Assembly (NCBI GenBank): GCA_903913645.1
Contig: CAIWMA010000381.1
Location: 1-42,705 of the forward strand
DNA: 42,705 nucleotides
Source of the DNA: an uncultured Bacteroidales bacterium
GTDB lineage: Bacteria; Bacteroidota; Bacteroidia; Bacteroidales; UBA4417
Direction: 5' to 3'
In this document: positions 6,174-15,454 of the stretch, one piece after another
Position numbering within the stretch: position 1 is the stretch's first letter
How the letters are laid out: each line of letters begins with the position of its first letter
The notes under the pieces: generated by a model
Database searches by the model: none
Told to the model about the DNA's origin: nothing
The model's input: the letters and a program-made list of their open reading frames with translations, nothing else
Program-made: the position numbers and the translations under genes

Positions 6174-9149
6174 TTAAAAGTTAATGTTTAAACCAACAGA
6201 AATGCTGCGCGCTTTAGGATAATTGTTGTAATCGATTCCTACTGAAGAGGCTGAAGAATTTCCTGCGTATGTGTTTACTTCAGGATCGTAACCTGTGTAT
6301 TTTGTGATTACAAAAAGATTCTGTCCGGTACAATAGATTCTTGCTTTCAACTCTGTTCCGATTTTAACCTTGAGGTTATAACCCAATGTCAGGTTGTCGA
6401 GGCGTAAGAAATTACCTTTTTCGAGCCAGCGTGTCGATGAATAATTGTAAGCGGCATGAGCAACGCCGGCAGCGCCTTCCTGGCTAACATTCTGACCTGG
6501 TAAACGGTTTGTCTGCGATATTTCAGCTCTTGTATTATTATAGAGTTCGTTACCAAAGCAACCTCTGAAACCAATATTCACATCAAAATCATTATACCTT
6601 AATGTTGAGCTCAGGCCATAAGTAGCTTTTGGAAGAGCATGGCCGATAATTTGTTTATCCTTATCGTCAATTACACCATTCTTATCCAGATCGGTAAATA
6701 TTTCTTTTCCGGCATTGTCAAGTCCTAAATATTCGTAGCCATAATATGAACCATATGGCTCACCTACGCGTATAATCTGGATTCCCTGGCCCGGTGCACC
6801 GGCTCCGCTGATAGCACCTGTGTGAATATCAGAACCTTCGTAAAGTTTCGTGATTTCATTTTTGTTGGTGGCTACATTGAAATCTATGTTCCATTGCAGG
6901 TTTTCTTTCTGAACGGCTTTCACTCCAATGCTGAATTCAATCCCTTTGTTGGTCATTTCACCAATGTTATCAAGATATACCGAAGAAACTGCAGGCTGAA
7001 CAGCAACTAATTCAACTAAGAGTTTAGTAGTATTTTTATTGTAATAATCAAGCGTTCCATATAAACGTTGTTTGAAGAATCCGAAATCAATACCTACATT
7101 GGTTTGTTTTGTTTCCTCCCATTGCAATCCCGGATTTGGAATGGTATTGGCATTATACCTTGAATAATAAGTGTTTCCGAAATATGCACCTCCCATTTGA
7201 TTAACCGAAAGTGTTGACATATAACGGTAGTTCCCGATTTCCTGGTTACCTGTTCCGCCATAGCCTAATCTTACTTTCAAATCAGAAAAGATGGTATTGT
7301 CTTTCATGAATTCTTCGTTGATTGTACGCCATGCAAAACCTACCGAAGGGAAAAGTCCGTACTGATTATCTTTACCAAATCGTGATGAGCCGTCGGTACG
7401 TAAGGTTGCAGTAAGCATATAACGGTCGCTGTACGAATAGTTTACACGTCCGAAGAAAGAAATCAACCTGTTTGCTTCATTTATGATGTTTATGGTTTTT
7501 GTTCCGGTTACATCCATGCTGTTATAACCCAGGTTATCGTTGCTGTATCCTTCGGCAGTTGTGTTGGTGAAATAATTATCATACTGTTGCCATGAATAAC
7601 CACCTAGCACATTTACCAGATGTTTATCCATTTGTTTGTTGTAAGTGAGGTAAAACTCCAGCAATTTACTTGCGTTTGTCTGGTCAGTGTTTATTCCCCT
7701 GCCGTGAACATCTTTTCCAATCGAAGAAGCGATAGGCTGGTAAATATTACGCTGCTGTGCATCACGGTCATACGCTAAGTTCAGTTTTGCCTTTAACTCG
7801 CTGAAAATAGTTACTTCTGTTTCCAGGTTTCCGATTACGCGGTTGCCTTCGGTTTTATCGGTTACCTGGTTCTGCAAAGCAACAGGGTTGCGTACATCAT
7901 TGGAATATTCATGGTAGGTTCCATCAGCATTTTGTACAGGCTGAGTTGGGTCCATTTTAAATATATTGTTCAATACACCGCCTCTGAAACCTCCGGTTTG
8001 CTGTTCAATCAGGTTATTGGAGGAATAGTTGGTGTTAGCCAGGTTGAACTGGAATTTCACTTTGTCATTCAAACATCTCTGGCTAACGTTAACACGTGCA
8101 TTGTACCTTTTCATATCGGTGCCAATAATAATACCGGCCTGATTTTGTGCGCCAAGCGAAACCCTGTATTGTGTTTTAGGACTTCCACCGCTGAAAGCAA
8201 CATTATGACTTTGTGAATAGGCTGTGCGGTAAATTTCATCCTGCCAGTCGGTATTTGCAGCACCAAATGTGGTGGAAAGTCCTTTTGAAGTAACCGCACT
8301 TTTATATTCATCTGTTGAAAGGATATCCAGTTTCTTTGGCAGTTTGCTCATTCCAAAAGATCCGTCATAGCTTAATTTCACTTCGCCGGCAACACCTTTT
8401 TTTGTGGTTATCATAATTACGCCGTTGGCACCACGTGAACCATAAATGGCAGTTGCCGAAGCATCCTTTAGAACGGTCATGGTTTCAATATCTTCAGGGG
8501 CTAGCATTACCAAAGGATTTATGCTCCCGTTGTTAAGGCCGTTATCGGAATTGGAATTCAGGTTAAGCTGCTTCCTGTTATTATCTACAGGAACACCATC
8601 AATTACAAAAAGTGGTTCGCTTCCTGCAGTAATAGAGTTGGTTCCGCGTATACGGATGCTGGAAGAACTTCCTGGCTGACCGTTGGAAGAGATAATCTGA
8701 ACGCCGGCAGTTTTACCATTTAAAAGTTGTTCGGGCGAAAATGCCATTCCTTTGTTAAATTTATCGGAACTAACAGTTGATATTGCTCCTGTGTTGTCTG
8801 ATTTTTTTTGAGTTCCATAACCAATAACAACAACCTCACTGAGGTTCGTTGCGTCCTGAATTAAGGTAACATCCAATGTTTTTTTGCCTTGTAATGCAAT
8901 TTCCTGAGTGGTGTAGCCCACAAATGAAAAAATAAGAACAGTACCGGCTTCAGGAACATTTAACGAAAATTTGCCATTTACATCAGTTACAGTTCCCTGC
9001 GTGGTTCCTTTTATTTGAATACTTACACCCGGAAGTGTCCCGACGTCATCTCTAACAGTGCCGGTAACCGTTCCCTGGGCGGAAGCAAAACCTGAACTTA
9101 TCAAAACAAAGCACAGGGTGTAAATAAATAGTTGAAAGGTTTTTTTCAT
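6174..9149 (-). CDS. SusC/RagA family TonB-dependent outer-membrane transporter (first pair)
   Basis: This 991-residue outer-membrane beta-barrel imports oligosaccharides using TonB energy. A signal peptide (to about residue 24, SGFASAQ) precedes a carboxypeptidase-regulatory-like domain (about 27-100, TVTGTVRDDVGTLPGVSIQIKG). The plug follows, with EVVVIGYGTQKK, SIRIRGTNSI, PLFVIDGVPVD and ASATAIYGSRGANGVIMITTKKG. The barrel ends in the usual aromatic strand SISVGLNINF. Size and order are normal for the family. The ATG at 9147-9149 heads a susCD operon divergent from the LacI gene, and the intergenic palindrome at 9263-9276 is the likely repressor site. The substrate is not evident. Confidence 0.95.
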   Translation of the reverse strand: MKKTFQLFIYTLCFVLISSGFASAQGTVTGTVRDDVGTLPGVSIQIKGTTQGTVTDVNGKFSLNVPEAGTVLIFSFVGYTTQEIALQGKKTLDVTLIQDATNLSEVVVIGYGTQKKSDNTGAISTVSSDKFNKGMAFSPEQLLNGKTAGVQIISSNGQPGSSSSIRIRGTNSITAGSEPLFVIDGVPVDNNRKQLNLNSNSDNGLNNGSINPLVMLAPEDIETMTVLKDASATAIYGSRGANGVIMITTKKGVAGEVKLSYDGSFGMSKLPKKLDILSTDEYKSAVTSKGLSTTFGAANTDWQDEIYRTAYSQSHNVAFSGGSPKTQYRVSLGAQNQAGIIIGTDMKRYNARVNVSQRCLNDKVKFQFNLANTNYSSNNLIEQQTGGFRGGVLNNIFKMDPTQPVQNADGTYHEYSNDVRNPVALQNQVTDKTEGNRVIGNLETEVTIFSELKAKLNLAYDRDAQQRNIYQPIASSIGKDVHGRGINTDQTNASKLLEFYLTYNKQMDKHLVNVLGGYSWQQYDNYFTNTTAEGYSNDNLGYNSMDVTGTKTINIINEANRLISFFGRVNYSYSDRYMLTATLRTDGSSRFGKDNQYGLFPSVGFAWRTINEEFMKDNTIFSDLKVRLGYGGTGNQEIGNYRYMSTLSVNQMGGAYFGNTYYSRYNANTIPNPGLQWEETKQTNVGIDFGFFKQRLYGTLDYYNKNTTKLLVELVAVQPAVSSVYLDNIGEMTNKGIEFSIGVKAVQKENLQWNIDFNVATNKNEITKLYEGSDIHTGAISGAGAPGQGIQIIRVGEPYGSYYGYEYLGLDNAGKEIFTDLDKNGVIDDKDKQIIGHALPKATYGLSSTLRYNDFDVNIGFRGCFGNELYNNTRAEISQTNRLPGQNVSQEGAAGVAHAAYNYSSTRWLEKGNFLRLDNLTLGYNLKVKIGTELKARIYCTGQNLFVITKYTGYDPEVNTYAGNSSASSVGIDYNNYPKARSISVGLNINF

Positions 9150-9261
9150 GGTTAGTGGTTGTTGTTGGTTAATGAATTATTTCAACACAAAGAAAATGCA
9201 TAAATTTGAATTTAAAACGCCTGAAAACCAATGCAATGCGGATTATCGATCCCAAACGTTC

Positions 9262-9285
9262 TCACAAACGTTTGTGGTTGATAAC
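9262..9285. promoter_or_regulatory. LacI-type operator in the susC/lacI divergent region
   Basis: CACAAACGTTTGTG at 9263-9276 is a perfect 14-base palindrome with a central CG, the form expected of a LacI-family operator. It is followed by GTTGATAAC. The same two blocks, TCACAAACGTT and GTTGATAAC, recur at 10559-10583 upstream of the hybrid two-component gene with one base different spacing. The partial copy CCAAACGTT lies just left at 9252. The natural binding protein would be the LacI regulator at 9439. Confidence 0.7.
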
Positions 9286-9307
9286 TTTTATAAAATAAAT
9301 TTCTAAG

Positions 9308-9353
9308 TTGTCATTATTTCACTGTCAAGTAAAAATAAATTTTATAATGACAA
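9308..9353. promoter_or_regulatory. perfect inverted repeat in the susC/lacI divergent region
   Basis: TTGTCATTAT (9308-9317) and ATAATGACAA (9344-9353) are exact reverse complements, ten bases each, 26 bases apart. This spacing suits either a looped operator pair or a leader hairpin. A partial third copy, CTGTCAAG, lies between the arms. No bound protein can be assigned. Confidence 0.45.
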
Positions 9354-9438
9354 GCATTTTTATACTTTTACCGGGGCGGAAAATACGATCCAACATCCCC
9401 ATCCACTAAATAACTCCCTGCAATTCAAGCAATAGCTT

Positions 9439-10449
9439 ATGAGAGTAAACACCATTAAACTTAAGGATATCGCTAAAGCCCTTAATCTTTCCATTTCAAC
9501 GGTAAGCCGTGCTTTAAAAGATCATCCTGATGTAAAACCCGAAACCATTAAAGCGGCAAAACAATTGGCGGAATTATTGCATTATAAACCTGATACCAAC
9601 GCGCTGTCGCTCCGAAACAGGAAAAGCAAAATAATAGGCTATATTACACCAGAAATTTCCTATTTCTTTTTCCCTTCGGTATTGAAAGGGATTGAAGAAA
9701 TAACCAACAGGAAAGGGTATAATGTGATGATTCTTCAATCAAACGAAGACTACCTGCGGGAAGTAGACTGTACTGAAACCCTGCTGTCGAATAATGTGGA
9801 TGGACTGATTATTTCTGTTACCAAAGAAACAAATACTTTTCATCATTTCGACATGGCTAAGAGAGGAAATGTGCCTATTGTTTTTATTGATAAAGTGCCC
9901 AAAAATTATGAGGGAGATAAAATTTCAGTCGATGGTGAAGACGGAACATTTAAAGCTATAGAATACCTGATAAATGAAGGGTATAAGAGAATTGCAATTG
10001 GTTTGGGTAATCCGAATATTTCCATTTCACAGGATCGGCTGAATGGATACATTAGAGCATTAAATAAACACAATATCCTTGTAAATGACGAGTATATTTA
10101 TCACAGCAACAGCATTGATGAAGCTGAATTCCTAACACATAAATTACTCGACTTACCTTCACCTCCTGATTCCATATTTTCGATAAGCGACCAGGTGGTT
10201 GCAGGTGTTATGATTGCAATAAACAAAAAGAACCTGAAAATACCTGAGCAGATTGCAGTATCAAGCTTCAGTGATGAGCCATTCTGCAATATGTTTAACC
10301 CGCCTCTAACTACGGTGCGTCCTATGGGATATGAATTGGGAAAAGAAACAGCTCAATTGTTAATTGATCGGATAGAAAGCTCTGAATTGTATTATACTCC
10401 AGTGGTTAAAAAGCTTAAAACTGAGCTGGTAATACGAAAATCTACCTGA
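9439..10449 (+). CDS. LacI/GalR family transcriptional regulator
   Basis: This is a cytoplasmic sugar-responsive DNA-binding regulator of 336 residues, the standard length. The LacI helix-turn-helix occupies residues 7-32 (KLKDIAKALNLSISTVSRAL), followed by the hinge helix YKPDTNALSLR (about 50-60). A periplasmic-binding-protein-like effector domain starts at KIIGYITPEI and shows VDGLIISV, PIVFIDKV and the C-terminal PLTTVRPMGYELG pattern. The gene is divergent from the first susCD operon, and a CG-centred palindrome lies between them, so local repression of susCD is the likely role. A related site in front of the hybrid two-component gene suggests it may also touch that system. The effector sugar is unknown; a sucrose- or fructose-related signal is inferred from the neighbours. 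Confidence 0.93.
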   Translation: MRVNTIKLKDIAKALNLSISTVSRALKDHPDVKPETIKAAKQLAELLHYKPDTNALSLRNRKSKIIGYITPEISYFFFPSVLKGIEEITNRKGYNVMILQSNEDYLREVDCTETLLSNNVDGLIISVTKETNTFHHFDMAKRGNVPIVFIDKVPKNYEGDKISVDGEDGTFKAIEYLINEGYKRIAIGLGNPNISISQDRLNGYIRALNKHNILVNDEYIYHSNSIDEAEFLTHKLLDLPSPPDSIFSISDQVVAGVMIAINKKNLKIPEQIAVSSFSDEPFCNMFNPPLTTVRPMGYELGKETAQLLIDRIESSELYYTPVVKKLKTELVIRKST

Positions 10450-10546
10450 TAAACAGGGGCTTGAAATTCCCCAAATGTATCTTGAATGCACAAAGGCAAA
10501 ATCTCCTACCGATTTGCACCTTGTTTGCTGATTGCTTTATTCTGTT

Positions 10547-10583
10547 AACTTGTCAAGTTCACAAACGTTGAATAGTTGATAAC
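10547..10583. promoter_or_regulatory. candidate regulator-binding block upstream of the hybrid two-component gene
   Basis: The block joins AACTTGTCAAGTT (10547-10559), a perfect palindrome around a central T, to TCACAAACGTT plus GTTGATAAC (10559-10583). The second half copies the LacI operator region at 9262-9285. It lies in the 240-base gap after the LacI gene, which has no other coding content. Confidence 0.5.
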
Positions 10584-10788
10584 ACTAATCACGATGAACA
10601 AGTTTTAGTGAGATTGTAGATTTAAGCCAGCCGCAGAACAAAGTTTTGACATAAATGTAGCATAGAAATAGAACGTAGGTGTTAGATACGTGAATAAAGC
10701 AGAAGAGGATTTTGATTTTAATAACAATTTCCTTTTCCTTCTGATTTTTAGTATCTTTATCACAAATTCAAAAAACAACCTCAAGGCA

Positions 10789-13596
10789 TTGAAAAATTTC
10801 ATACTGCTTTCTTTTGTTACAATCATACTCTTTCAAGGCAAGTATGCCAACGCGCAGAAAATAACTGCAAAAAACAAATTTCTGATTGGCTTCTCCCAAT
10901 GCACTACGGCGGATGCCTGGCGAAGATCAATGGATCTTGAGATGCAGAACGAACTGCTCTATTATCCTAATCTGCAACTTATGATTAAGGATGCCGGAAA
11001 CAGCAGCAAAAATCAAGTGAATGATATCAGGGCTTTATTGGCTGCCGGAATCGATCTTTTGATTGTTTCGCCAAATGAATCTGAGCCACTTACAGGTATT
11101 GTGAGTGAGGTTTATAAAAAAGGCATCCCGGTAATTCTTATCGATCGTAAGATTGAATCGGGTGACTATTCCGCTTTTATTGGTGGCAATAGTTATCAGA
11201 TTGGAAAAGAAGCCGGCATCTATGCTGTTAAATTGCTAAAAGGAAAAGGCCGCATAGTCGAAATTTCCGGGCTTGAAGGTTCGTCGCCGGCAAAAGAACG
11301 GCACAAGGGTTTTGTAGAGGAAATATCAAAAGCACCCGGAATTTCTATAGCAAAATCCTTATCAGGCGAATGGGAAGTAGCTATAAGCGAAAAGGTTATG
11401 GGCAATTATCTTGAATTGAACGAACCGTTTGATCTTGTTTTTGCTCACAATGATGTTATGGCTCTAGGAGCTTACAAGGCGTACATCCGAAAATTCGGGA
11501 ATAAAAATGCTTTTTTTATTGGCGTGGATGGTTTACCGGGAGCCGCTTGTGGTATACAGGCGGTAATGGATAGGAAACTGGATGCAACCCTGCTTTATCC
11601 CACCGGGGGCAGCCTGGCGATTTCGCTGGCCTGGGATTTGTTGAATGACAAACAGGTTAATAAAGAAAATATACTGAATACGCTGGTAATTGATTCGACA
11701 AATGTCCGCGCTTTAAAATACCAGACTGATGAAATTTCAAATCTTCATTACCGTATTGTAAGTTCCAGGAAGATCCTTGATGAACAGGTACAACGCTACC
11801 TGAGCCAACGATTCTGGTTGATTGTTGCTCTAGGTTCATTGTTTCTGGTTATTTTCCTTATTGTTTTGATATTCCGGGGATTCAGGAACAAAGCAAAAGC
11901 TAATTTTAAACTTGAAGCTCAGAAGCAGGCTATCACGAGGCAAAACGAGGAGCTTCGTAAAATTTCGCTTGAACTGGAGGAAGCTACAAAAGCCAAACTT
12001 TTGTTCTTTACCAATATCTCTCATGAATTCCGCACGCCGCTTACCTTAATGATCGGCCCTTTGGAAAATATTCTTTCTGACAGAAAACTTTCCGCTGAAC
12101 TGCGAAGCCAGCTTCAGATGATGCTTCGCAATGCCACCCGATTACTCAGGATGATCAACCAACTGATGGACCTTCGGAAAGTGGAAGATGAAAAGATGAA
12201 AATTAGTGCCGGAGAATATGACATCATCAGCTTTACGCGCGAAATAAAAGAAGCCTTTGATGAACTGGCCACCCGAAAAAATATTTGTTTCACGCTGACT
12301 TCTTTGCAAGATCAGCTCCCATTGTATTTCGACAGGGATAAGGTTGATATAATCCTGTTTAACCTGCTTTCGAATGCATTTAAATTTACATCCGAGTCTG
12401 GCAGTATAGAGATAAATATCAACAAAGTGCAGCATGTTTTCTATGGAATTGAAAAAGAAGCAATTGAAATAGAAATCAGGGATAATGGAATTGGAATTGC
12501 CGAAGATAGCTTAAAAAGGATTTTCGAGCGGTTTTACCAGGTTGAACAGGATAAAGGAAATATTGTAGCAGGAACCGGTATTGGTTTGCCGTTATCAAAA
12601 GGATTTGTTGAGCTGCATCACGGCGATATTCTTGTGAAAAGCAAAAAAGGAGAAGGATCATCATTTACCGTCTATTTCCAGCTAGGGAAGAGTCATTTTA
12701 CAGAAGATGAAATCTGCAAAACAGAAATAGAATTTACCCGGATTGATAAGCAGATATTCCCGGAAATCACCCTGGATGAAACGGATGAAGAAAATCTGAA
12801 TCAAATCCATATTTCGGATGATTATGAAAACATGCCGCTGCTACTTATTGTAGAGGATGATGCGGATGTGAGTAAATTTATTAAATCCTGCCTGAGCGAG
12901 AAATACAGGATCATGACAGCATCAAACGGCATTGAAGCATTTGAGAAAATTTACCTCGAACAGCCCGACCTGATTATCAGTGATGTGATGATGCCATTTA
13001 TGAATGGTTTTGAGTTTACAAAGAAGCTGAAATCAGATATCCGTACATGCCATATTCCGCTCATTCTTCTTACTGCTTTATCGTCGCATGAAAATAAAAT
13101 AGAAGGACTGGAAACAGGTGCAGATTCATATATTGCCAAGCCGTTTAATAAAAAGCACCTCCAGGTTAGGGTGGACCGGTTGATAGAAAGCCGACAGCAA
13201 CTTCGTAAGCATTACCAGCAGGATGTAATTACCCAGTTTGTTAAAGAAAATAAAATTTCGCAGCTGGACAGCAACTTCCTGAAAAAATGTAATGTCATTA
13301 TTGAGAAGCATTTAACCGATAATGAATATGGTGTAGAACAGATGAGCATCGAGATGAGCCTTTCGCGGGTTCACGTTTACCGGAAAATTAAACACCTCAC
13401 TGGACTAACGGTGAGTGAATTCGTAAGGAATATAAAGTTGAAAAAAGCTGCAGTTCTGTTGCAGGAAAGCGGGAAAACCATTGCTGAAGTTGCATATGAA
13501 ACAGGATTTTCAAGTCCATCCTATTTCTCAAAGTGTTTCAAGGACCTTTATACTATTTCTCCAACAGATTTCGTTCAGAATAATACTTCGGAATAG
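10789..13596 (+). CDS. hybrid two-component system sensor/regulator with periplasmic sugar-binding domain
   Basis: This protein senses a sugar in the periplasm and activates transcription. The frame is open from a GTG at 10690 (968 residues; numbering below uses that start). I prefer the TTG at 10789, which gives a clean signal peptide ending ANA-Q near residue 56 and has a TATCTTTA box 30 bases upstream. Domains in order are: ribose/fructose-type periplasmic binding domain (about 63-345), membrane helix (374-396), HisKA with His445 in NISHEFRTPLTL, and HATPase (NLLSNAFKF, DNGIGI, GTGIGL). A receiver with Asp765 (LIISDVMMP) and Lys817, and an AraC helix-turn-helix (about 875-962), complete it. 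A binding-protein sensor instead of beta-propellers is the architecture of the fructose-binding BT1754 regulator. It faces the fructan locus and probably activates it. Confidence 0.93.
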   Translation: MKNFILLSFVTIILFQGKYANAQKITAKNKFLIGFSQCTTADAWRRSMDLEMQNELLYYPNLQLMIKDAGNSSKNQVNDIRALLAAGIDLLIVSPNESEPLTGIVSEVYKKGIPVILIDRKIESGDYSAFIGGNSYQIGKEAGIYAVKLLKGKGRIVEISGLEGSSPAKERHKGFVEEISKAPGISIAKSLSGEWEVAISEKVMGNYLELNEPFDLVFAHNDVMALGAYKAYIRKFGNKNAFFIGVDGLPGAACGIQAVMDRKLDATLLYPTGGSLAISLAWDLLNDKQVNKENILNTLVIDSTNVRALKYQTDEISNLHYRIVSSRKILDEQVQRYLSQRFWLIVALGSLFLVIFLIVLIFRGFRNKAKANFKLEAQKQAITRQNEELRKISLELEEATKAKLLFFTNISHEFRTPLTLMIGPLENILSDRKLSAELRSQLQMMLRNATRLLRMINQLMDLRKVEDEKMKISAGEYDIISFTREIKEAFDELATRKNICFTLTSLQDQLPLYFDRDKVDIILFNLLSNAFKFTSESGSIEININKVQHVFYGIEKEAIEIEIRDNGIGIAEDSLKRIFERFYQVEQDKGNIVAGTGIGLPLSKGFVELHHGDILVKSKKGEGSSFTVYFQLGKSHFTEDEICKTEIEFTRIDKQIFPEITLDETDEENLNQIHISDDYENMPLLLIVEDDADVSKFIKSCLSEKYRIMTASNGIEAFEKIYLEQPDLIISDVMMPFMNGFEFTKKLKSDIRTCHIPLILLTALSSHENKIEGLETGADSYIAKPFNKKHLQVRVDRLIESRQQLRKHYQQDVITQFVKENKISQLDSNFLKKCNVIIEKHLTDNEYGVEQMSIEMSLSRVHVYRKIKHLTGLTVSEFVRNIKLKKAAVLLQESGKTIAEVAYETGFSSPSYFSKCFKDLYTISPTDFVQNNTSE

Positions 13597-13634
13597 TCCG
13601 ATTTGCTGTTTTATAAAAGAGATTCCCAACTAGC

Positions 13635-13696
13635 AAAAAAGGAACAACCTGGAACCTTTTTACCCTTTTTAAAAGAGCACTTCGGAACCAGGTTGT
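13635..13696. terminator. likely bidirectional terminator between convergent genes
   Basis: Between the regulator stop (13596) and the GH32 stop (13786) lie ACAACCTGG (13644-13652) and CCAGGTTGT (13688-13696), which pair perfectly across a T- and A-rich loop. A nested stem AAAAAGG/CCTTTTT sits at its left side. The position between convergent genes supports a terminator. Confidence 0.5.
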
Positions 13697-13785
13697 ATCC
13701 AAACCACAATCAACCAACCAAGTCAATTATCAACCAATCTTAATTGAGAAGCATCATTTCCTGTGCTTCATTCAATTTATAAATC

Positions 13786-15375
13786 TTACTTGCTTTCTTT
13801 CCAGATTGAATTCAATTTGTAAATGGAGCCGGAATCAAGCTGCACATTTCCATTTTTACTATAAAGACGTATACCAGAGAATCCTTCGGTGGGGAAGAAA
13901 ACTTCAGTCATCGCTATTTTGCCATTCATTGCAAACAATTCGACAGAAGCGGCATCAATGATGAGATGCATATCAACGGAAGTTCCGTTAATTGCCAATG
14001 GTGATATATGAATTCCATTAAAATCTTTCGAGAAATCGCTATTGCCGGCATTCGTCCTGTTTATGTAGAATTCACCCTTGGTTTTGTAGTAGCCGATCAG
14101 CAGGTTTTCACCTTTCGAATTGTAGAGTTCCAACCCAAAATCTGATGAAGCTTCGGTTGCCGGAAGAGTAAATTTCAGGTCCAGTTCAATGGGTAATAAG
14201 GGCTGCGAAAACTGGTGATCCAGTTCCAGCTTGTCTTTTATTACCACAGATTTCAGTTCAGTTTTGCGTTCGCGCAGCACCTGGAGTTCTTTTACCGGTT
14301 CCGAAACCAGCATGTATTTATTGTTTTCTGAAATTAGTTTAAGTTCACGAGGCAGTGTCATTGCGCTTCTCCACACTCCGGTTGGAACAACCTGTGCATA
14401 TTGCCAGTTACTCATCCAACCGATGGAAATACGTCTGCCGTCCGATTCAGGAATATTCGAAAACGTAACGGTTGCATAGTTGTCTTTTCCCTGGTCGGCC
14501 CATTGAATATCGGTGGATTCGTTTGTGAATTTATGTCCGTCGAATTCGCCCACGAAATATTGTGTAGCCGATCCTCCGTTAGGTCCCCCAGGATTTATAT
14601 TTACAATTAAAACCCATTTCTTTTGATCAGGTTTGCCTGTAACCGGTAATTGGAACAAATCAGGACATTCCCATACACCACCATGAGCGCCAATGCCTTT
14701 GCCAAATTCACTTTCGAGTGACCATTCTTTCAGGTTCAGCGAGGAGAAAAAGCAAACGTGGTCGCCAACGGCCAGCGTCATGATCCATTTTTTAGCTTCA
14801 GCATTCCACGAAACTTTAGGATCGCGGAAATCAGGCGTGCCGGGGCTTTTTAACACCGGGTTTTTCTCATATTTTGTCCAGGTACGGCCTTTATCCAAGC
14901 TGTAAGCAATTCCTTCACTTTCAATATCCTTTTTCCCGGCTTTTTGGCCTTTCATGTCATGGAGTGTGAAGATGGCAACCATGGCTGGTTTTCCTTCTTT
15001 TCCAAAACCAGATGTGTTGTTGATATCCACAACGGCGCTACCTGAAAAGATAAAGCCCAGGCTGTCGGGATACAATGCAATCGGCAGGTTTTTCCAGTGC
15101 ATCAGGTCTGTGCTTATGGAATGACCCCAGTGCATAGGTCCCCAAACAGTTGAATCCGGGTAATATTGATAGAATAAGTGGTATTCGCCTTCGAAAAAGA
15201 CCATCCCATTCGGATCATTCATCCATCCGGAAGGAGGGGAGAAGTGAACTTGCGAGCGATATTGTTCGGCGTACTGAACAGCTGTATCCGTTGTTTTCGG
15301 ACCAGTACTCTTACATGATGAGAAGAAGAGTGTTGTGGAGATAAAAATCAGAAGTAAGAAACTTATAGTTTTCAT
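13786..15375 (-). CDS. GH32 beta-fructosidase lipoprotein
   Basis: This enzyme hydrolyses beta-fructosyl bonds in sucrose, levan or inulin and releases fructose. It has 529 residues with a lipoprotein signal (lipobox FSSC, Cys21), so it is membrane-anchored. The five-blade propeller carries the GH32 triad: nucleophile Asp54 in WMNDPNG, Asp185 in FRDPK, and acid/base Glu236 in WECPDLF. The C-terminal beta-sandwich contains the conserved SVELFAMNG. It is the last gene of the minus-strand series and follows the GH36 gene by 79 bases. No acidic residues follow Cys21, so the usual surface-export signal is not obvious and the location could be periplasmic. Exo-fructosidase/invertase is most likely; chain-length preference cannot be read. 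Confidence 0.94.
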   Translation of the reverse strand: MKTISFLLLIFISTTLFFSSCKSTGPKTTDTAVQYAEQYRSQVHFSPPSGWMNDPNGMVFFEGEYHLFYQYYPDSTVWGPMHWGHSISTDLMHWKNLPIALYPDSLGFIFSGSAVVDINNTSGFGKEGKPAMVAIFTLHDMKGQKAGKKDIESEGIAYSLDKGRTWTKYEKNPVLKSPGTPDFRDPKVSWNAEAKKWIMTLAVGDHVCFFSSLNLKEWSLESEFGKGIGAHGGVWECPDLFQLPVTGKPDQKKWVLIVNINPGGPNGGSATQYFVGEFDGHKFTNESTDIQWADQGKDNYATVTFSNIPESDGRRISIGWMSNWQYAQVVPTGVWRSAMTLPRELKLISENNKYMLVSEPVKELQVLRERKTELKSVVIKDKLELDHQFSQPLLPIELDLKFTLPATEASSDFGLELYNSKGENLLIGYYKTKGEFYINRTNAGNSDFSKDFNGIHISPLAINGTSVDMHLIIDAASVELFAMNGKIAMTEVFFPTEGFSGIRLYSKNGNVQLDSGSIYKLNSIWKESK

Positions 15376-15454
15376 GATTTTACGATTTATTTAAATGATT
15401 TAATTTTAGGCTTTTAATTGGATTAATTGGCAGCTTTGTAACCAGCCATGCATT

